In this document: positions 57,758 to 64,000 of the stretch, piece after piece
How positions within the stretch are numbered: position 1 is the first letter of the stretch
How the letters are laid out: each line of letters opens with the position of its first letter
Source: Arenicola marina
Lineage: Eukaryota; Annelida; Polychaeta; Arenicolidae
DNA: 64,000 nucleotides
Assembly: GCA_964019135.1 (NCBI GenBank)
Contig: OZ025248.1
Span: 13,523,574 to 13,587,573, forward strand
Direction of reading: 5' to 3'
Translations under genes and position numbers: made by a program
The notes under the pieces: generated by a model
Seen by the model: the letters and a program-made list of their open reading frames with translations, nothing else
Database searches by the model: none
What the model was told of the DNA's origin: nothing

Positions 57758-60700
57758 GCTTTATGGCCGTCCAATTGTCTGGCGAGGGACATAAAGATTT
57801 CCTGAACGGGCGCCTCCCCCGTGCCGCGATATAAACGAGTATGAATAACTAATATCTCCCCCACCTTTCCCAAAAGGAAAGCATTTGTATAGCCGTGAAA
57901 AATCTAGCGTACGGCGAACCGCGTGAGTCACACGTGTGTTATAGCTTGGCGCTCTCCCGGCTAGCCTATAGCCCCCGCCGGCTCGGATCTCCCTCTCCCT
58001 CCCTCACCCTCTCCCTCCCCCTCTTCATCGCCCATCCCCCTGTCTGACCTCCCTGGCATGCCATATGTAACAGACCGAGCCCCCCCTCCCCCCCAAAATC
58101 GATCGCCAACCAGAAGTGTGACGCCAAGCTACAGCAAAACTTCCATGTTTTATTGCCGTTACTTTTTTCCCAGTTGTCTCTCTCTCTCCCTCTCTCTCAC
58201 GATGGAATCGATAATATGATCGAGAATGACGCGTCGACATCAAGTGTGATTAATTTGTAAATAGCATGACCATTCTAGTCCGCACTTTGTAAGTCTCTAT
58301 CAGTAAATGCATAATTAAACACAACGAATAGAAGTGATCTCCGCAGAACCTTTATGTCATGGTTCCTCTATAGCCTCTGCCAGTTTAATTGCTGCGATAC
58401 TAGTGCCAATGCCGGTATAACAGGGTGAGGCAGGTAAATCGGAGATGTTATAGAACAGAAAATATGTACCACGCCCTTCATACCAGACAGTCAGCCTGGA
58501 TCTCATTTTCAGCTTATTTTATCCGGATGTTTCTCCAATTTATCCAATCCTTGCCTCCACTGGGCATGAATCATGCACTATTACCCGACCAGGATTCGCT
58601 TCCCCCGTGTATAATTCCCAGAAGAACAGTGCGTTACTCGGTCGTCCCACATGACAATCAGACTTTATTCGTCAGGTTTCAGAGCATTGCAGCCAATTAG
58701 CTCCATCCACTGCCACATTCCTACTTTTTGTGCCTCTTATGGAACAAAAAGGAAAAGTACCATTCCTATTGTACGTAATGGATTAATCAGCATTAATCCT
58801 ATAAGCTCCGTTCCTCGTGATGACGAGAGGGGTGTGTGTGTGTGGGGGGGGGGGGGGGGGTAGTAGCGTGGAGACGGTGAGTTGGTGAAAGGAGGGGTGT
58901 TGATGCTGGGTCCGGGTTAAGAGGAGGGGGGAGGTGGATATACTGGGTTGGTGGAGGCCATGAGGAGAGGGGTGCGGGAGTGGTGCGGGATGGGGGTGAA
59001 TTTGAAAAGGAGGCAGGGCTGAGTCCCGTAGGTCCCAAGGTGGGGGTTGGGGAGCATGGAGGAGGGAGGGGGGGGGGGGGGGGGTGAAGCCCTTGAGGAC
59101 ACACGTCTAATGTCCCTTGCGGCAGGTCGAGGAGAAGTTTCATGAAATCGACACGTACGCAGCACACCCCGGAACCCAGCCAAATGCAGGAATAATGTAG
59201 CTGGTAATGGGTCTAGGGGCCCCCGTCTCCAGAAATCTTAGCCCGGGGGTATTCGTCAGGGAGAGAAGTGACTGTGGCGACCGAATGGCGCCACCCCGCC
59301 CACTACAACCACTACCCCGACATGGGTGACGCCAGCCCTCCACCCATCCACCCCACCCAACCCGTCACGAGACTTGCTTGCCCCCTTGGGCTCCCCACCT
59401 ACCCTCCCTCCCTCCTCCCCCACACAGACACATGGTGGGGATATCATACTCCACAAGTGCTCAACACGTCATCACCCCACCCCTATCACCCCTCTAGTCT
59501 CGGCGACCCATATATATTGCTTTCTTCCGGGAGATTTATATTAATATATGGGGGAGGCCAGGCTGGGCGGGCTGGGGGAGGGCGGGGGATGCTGATTACT
59601 CGCAGGCGGGGGCACGAGGGAGGGAGGTGGGGCTGTTTATAATGGCAATGATGGTGCAATAACTCAGGAGTCTTAACCGTAAGTTACGGGCTTCCCGGAA
59701 GACAGCGAATCAAGGGGTGGGGGTGGGGGGTGATGAGGGCGGGTGGGGTGGGGGGGGGGGGCGAAGACCAGATGAAGATTAAAGAGCCAGGAGGGAGGGT
59801 GGGGGTAGGCCGGTGGGTGAGGTGCATGATGAGAAATATACTGTGGTCGGGGCGGACGGCGACCACGGTTAGGGAGCAAGAGAGAGAGAGAGAGGATGGA
59901 CCAAGCAATCAGTCCCTAGAGGGAAGGAGGGGGTGCGGGGGGGTAGGCGAGGGGGGGGGGTGGCATCCTGTTGACTCAGTCGCGCGACCGCCGGGCTCCG
60001 GTCTTCGGACTGGAGACATCACTCAGTGATTTGCAGCCGCTTTCCAAACGACTGTGACCAGCAATCAGCCGTCAACGTGTCGCCGCTCGCCGCTCCCGCT
60101 CTGTTTGCCTATCGTGTTCATTTCACCTGGCGATGGCGGCAGAATCTCCACTGAAAAGGGTCGCCAGCGCAACCGTGTCTCTCGCCCCAACCCCGCCCAG
60201 TCCACCATCCGGGAACCTCCTCCGCAGTTACTTCCGTTGTCGGTAATTGAATGGGTGAAGTCGTGCCCCAATTTCCAGAAGCGCAGAAACACGATATTTA
60301 TTCCGTTATATAGGGCAGCCCGGCAAGAGGTGAAAAGCGGGGTGGGGTACCCAGCAAAATGGGGCAATTTCACTGGGAACCACGTATTTATACGCTTTTA
60401 CCAATAAAAAGTGATGTTCGCCATTGTGACCTAATGAAGCATTTATACATTATATGGATAAGAACGCCATTTGCAACTCAAAATATGCTGAGTTTGTCTA
60501 GACGATTTGGGTCGGAGTGAGTTTTGATTTGTGCTCGGTTACCGTTGAGTCGTTCTCCGCCCCACGCCTGGGCTGTGATTGGTCGGTCCCGGGGTGTGAA
60601 TCATAATTGTTTATTTTATGTGGCACACGCCCCTGGCTGTTCCCGGAAAACTAATCAATTTGACCTGTCGAGCGAGGCTTAAACGCGGCTCTCACCGTTA

Positions 60701-60789
60701 AATGTGACGGCAAAACTCTATCTGGTACTTTCTCCGGCGGGGTCCCAGTGGGAACCCAGTTTTATCAGCTTTCATGTGCTGCATCCCAA

Positions 60790-60790
<1 letters not shown>

Positions 60791-60826
<36 letters not shown>
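60791..60826. repeat. (CT)n microsatellite
   Basis: TTTCTCTCTCTC run of about 17 CT repeats. Confidence 0.95.
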
Positions 60827-60829
<3 letters not shown>

Positions 60830-62754
60830 TTCTCTCCCTTTGTTTTTTTTTGTTTTCTGCTCCCCGGCACCTTCATCACGAAATAAACACAGGATCTGAA
60901 GGTATTCGCAGAAACGCGCCGTCGCCGGTTACTTTATTCGTTGTCTTACGCCTTGCATCCTTTCTTCCACGTCCCATCCGAACACATTTCCTGTCCTGTC
61001 AGGTGGCGATGACGTCACCAACGGCAGATGGCGACGCAAACAATATTTTGCCTTTTTATTCGGGTGGCATGATAGGGAAGAAAGAGGTTGAAGGAAAATA
61101 TATCGAAGGCGGTGAGGGGCCAGATTGGCCTAGTTTGACGGTCACAACGTGACGAATGCTTCAACGACCAAGCCTGTGGGTAAACCTAGAGTCGGCAGCC
61201 CCTGGCCGCCACGGCACGCGTCGAGTAAAATCCACAACCTCGTAATGTAAATCGGAGCGTTGTTTCTTTCCCGACGGCGCCTTGGGTCACAACATGCCTG
61301 GAGGCGACTGGAGCCACCCCCCGCCACACACACACGGTATAACCCTGGATTGGGGAGGGAAAGGGTGCAGCAGCTGAAGGATACGGAGGAGGTTGCAGGC
61401 TGCCCTCCACGCGGCGTCGGGATGGGGAGTTGTCCGTCAAATGGTTAATGTTGTCACGGCCGCACCATGTGGGTGGTGGGATTGGTGAGCGGTATTAAAG
61501 GGATGATGTGCGGGGGGGGGGGGGGGTGGGGGTGGGGACGGGGTACTGACGCTGGGTATTGGCTCATTTCGGGCCATTACCAGGGAGGATACTGGGGCCG
61601 GCAGCCCCACACAATAGTCACGCGCCATGCGTAAGTTCTGTCTTCACCGGCGCGATAGCTGTATTTCATGCGAGGCGGGAATAAAGCAGGATTCCAGCCA
61701 ATCAGAGCGTCATAAAGCCGCCTGCCGCGGTCCTACCGCCACGTGCACCACAATTACACCGTGCCGTGACCTTGCTGGGTGGGGGTGGTGGGAGGGGAGG
61801 GGGGGGGGTGCGGGTTAAGGAAGGGTGGGGGGGGCACTCCGCCTTAACGCCGGACGTGCACTCCCTCCCCCCCACCACCCCATCCACGTCCCTGCCCACA
61901 CTACCATTGTCCGTGAGACCCCCAAGCTCCAGAAAGCATTACTCCCTATGGCCCATAAACCTTTACAACTTCCTTCCTTCCCTCCGTCCATCCTCCATGC
62001 CTTGGACCGGTCGATCCTTATTTACATTTCTCAACTGGCGTTGTCCAGTCGGCCGCTGGCAATATTATAATGTCTGCCAAACAATGGTTTTAGGTCCCTT
62101 CAAATAATGGTCTAAGCGCCATCGACCTTTTCCATTGAAGTATCCATTGTTGCCTAGCATAAACGGCGAAAACAGCGGACAAAAGCAGGCGCTTGCTATT
62201 ATATTGTGTTATTATATTATACCATTATTTCTTTCTGCAATAGTGCCGAACCTGAAGATATTTTTTACCGCACACCGTACATGCGAGGGATTCGAACTAC
62301 AAACTAAACCACAGTCGGTCTCTGCGCAAAATATATAGGCCAACCCCAGAAGATCTGTCTCTGAAACGCGTCGCACTTGAAACAAACTTAATCACGGAAG
62401 AAACGTACAACCCCGATCACCTGCCCCCCCCCCGCCCCCCTCTACTGGTGGCGACGGGGAAGACCATGATGCTATTCACATCGGTCCGCTGAGAATTTAC
62501 CTCAATTATCAGCCACTAACATACGCGTCGTCACACATTAGGCAAGGAAATCTCAGACAAGTTTATCGAGCGCAAAGCGATCACGTCCAAACCTGATGGC
62601 AGTAGCGATATGCGTGAGCTCGCCTGCCCTCAAGACACAAAAGCCATCGCAGCATTGAAGAAGACGTCCTCAGGGCTAAATGTTTACTTTCCGTTGCGGA
62701 CCGTTTTGTTGCTTTACAAGTAAAGCGCGGTCCGCCTCGCCTCTCTGATGTCAT

Positions 62755-62768
62755 GTTGCCTAGCAACC
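62755..62768. promoter_or_regulatory. RFX X-box motif
   Basis: GTTGCCTAGCAACC is a near-perfect palindromic X-box (GTTGCC, two bases, GCAAC), the site of RFX factors that drive ciliary genes in animals. A 50-codon + strand ORF starts at ATG about 60 bases downstream (MATAADNGDESWAVP) but is not a recognised protein. Confidence 0.45.
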
Positions 62769-63483
62769 GCGCTGTGTGCGGGTTGTAAAGGCGTTCTTTG
62801 AGAGAGGTAATAAAGCTGGTCGGGTGCTAATGGCAACAGCCGCAGACAATGGGGATGAGTCGTGGGCAGTGCCCACGGCTAGTGATGAGTTACGACTTCT
62901 TGTCAACATAATAAAGGGCCACGCACTGATGAGCGATAATAAAGGTCACTGGCGAACCAATAAGGCAGTCAATCACAACTAGGTCTCGTCTTCACGTCAT
63001 TATCTGGGAAGTGACCTCCTCCAGCCCATCCTCCCCCCAAGCCCCCCACTCACACCGTCGGGGTTTATGTTAACGTATATCGCATGCCTTAGAACATCAG
63101 GCCAACGTTATCGGTCCAACGGGAAGAACACACGATCTACATGTACACGACATGCCGTATCGATTGGCCGAATATTGCTGTTTGTGATGGCAAACGATTA
63201 ACTTTGTCGGTGGTATGTCGACAGGTTTCCGAGAGGTCCTCATATATAGACTAAATACATCAAATACAGGCTAAATAGATGTCGGAGATGTAAATTCGAC
63301 GACATGACATATAAGTCATTTGGTAAAGTTACTTCGCTGCACACCGTTAGATCGATAGCTTATTGATCCGTATCGGTAAAGTAACATCGATATATCGATC
63401 CACCAGCGCCGACAGTGTCGGTCAGTTTGCCTCAATATATTGCCAAACTAGTATCAATACATTGGTAAACCGATATCGACATA

Positions 63484-63897
63484 TCGACAATATAATATAC
63501 TGGTATCAATACATTAATATACTGGTATCAATACATTAATATACTGGTATCAATATATTAATATACTGGTATCAATACATTAATATACTGGTATAAATAT
63601 ATTAATATACTGGTATCAATACATTAATATACTGGTATAAATATATTAATATACTGGTATCAATACATTAATATACTGGTATAAATATATTAATATACTG
63701 GTATCAATATATTAATATACTGGTATCAATATATTAATATACTGGAAATATATTAATATACTGGTATCAATACATTAATATACTGGTATAAATATATTAA
63801 TATACTGGTATCAATGCATTAAGTTACTGGTATAAATATATTAATATACTGGTATCAATACAGTAATGTACTGGTATCAATACATTAATATACTGAT
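63484..63897. repeat. 22-bp AT-rich tandem array, about 19 copies
   Basis: Units GGTATCAATACATTAATATACT alternate with GGTATAAATATATTAATATACT; a few are shortened or end in AAGTTACT. Confidence 0.95.
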
Positions 63898-64000
63898 ACG
63901 TTCGTCATAAACTAACATTGAAACATTCGTCATGCCTAATCGATATACCACATATAATACACAGAGCACGGTCTTCCGTACCTCGTCTAATGCGTCATGC

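Larger units (their letters stand above)
42099..64000 (+). other. Presumed large intron 1 of the PDZRN-like gene
   Basis: It starts with the GT donor at 42099. I searched all frames for a PDZ-encoding exon (GLGF-type motifs) or any other conserved domain and found none up to the window end, so the next exon lies beyond. The stretch is dominated by G/C homopolymers, purine- or pyrimidine-rich tracts and short tandem arrays, listed separately. An independent small gene inside it cannot be excluded. Confidence 0.5.

Overview
This window is genomic DNA from a marine invertebrate animal. It has interrupted genes with GT-AG introns, L1/Tx1-type LINEs with target-site duplications, a tRNA-derived SINE head, many minisatellites and long C/G homopolymer runs. 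Gene content and repeat style fit an invertebrate deuterostome; amphioxus is my leading guess, but nothing here settles the species. Four protein-coding loci can be supported by homology.

Region 1 (0-15 kb, AT-rich) holds the 3' end of a PQBP1-like splicing-factor gene (+ strand, last three exons 430-1282). Tail to tail with it is a complete eight-exon TRMU/MTU1-like gene for the mitochondrial tRNA 2-thiouridylase (- strand, 14743 down to 2562, 395 codons). A 35-bp minisatellite (3001-3896) is built from the exon 7/intron 7 boundary of TRMU, so the 5' splice site is repeated about 25 times. TRMU intron 1 (8 kb) carries an antisense LINE with an uninterrupted 1261-residue ORF2 and a 15-bp target-site duplication, followed by a local duplication with inverted pieces.

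Region 2 (15-17.3 kb) holds a single-exon gene on the - strand for a membrane-anchored SAM-dependent methyltransferase-like protein (16083-17030) with a TATA box. A decayed duplicate of its last ~80 coding bases lies just downstream.

Region 3 (17.3-31.7 kb) is repeat-dominated: a MITE, 180-bp tandem repeats, a fossil of a transposon-associated gene, a second LINE (- strand, ORF1 plus internally deleted ORF2, 14-bp TSD) and two arrays of a 33-bp minisatellite whose unit often contains the palindrome GTCACGTGAC.

Region 4 (31.7-41.3 kb) turns GC-rich with many poly-C/poly-G runs and contains a 1.7-kb minisatellite of 41-bp units and a CpG-rich stretch.

Region 5 (41.4-64 kb) opens with the first coding exon of a PDZRN3/4-like RING E3 ligase gene (41367-42098, + strand) ending in a GT donor. 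No later exon was found, so the remaining 22 kb is probably a large first intron. It holds a minisatellite seeded on a tRNA-SINE T-arm next to a 200-bp assembly gap, a 32-bp array with CTCF-like cores, a divergent CTCF-like motif pair, an RFX X-box and several short tandem arrays.
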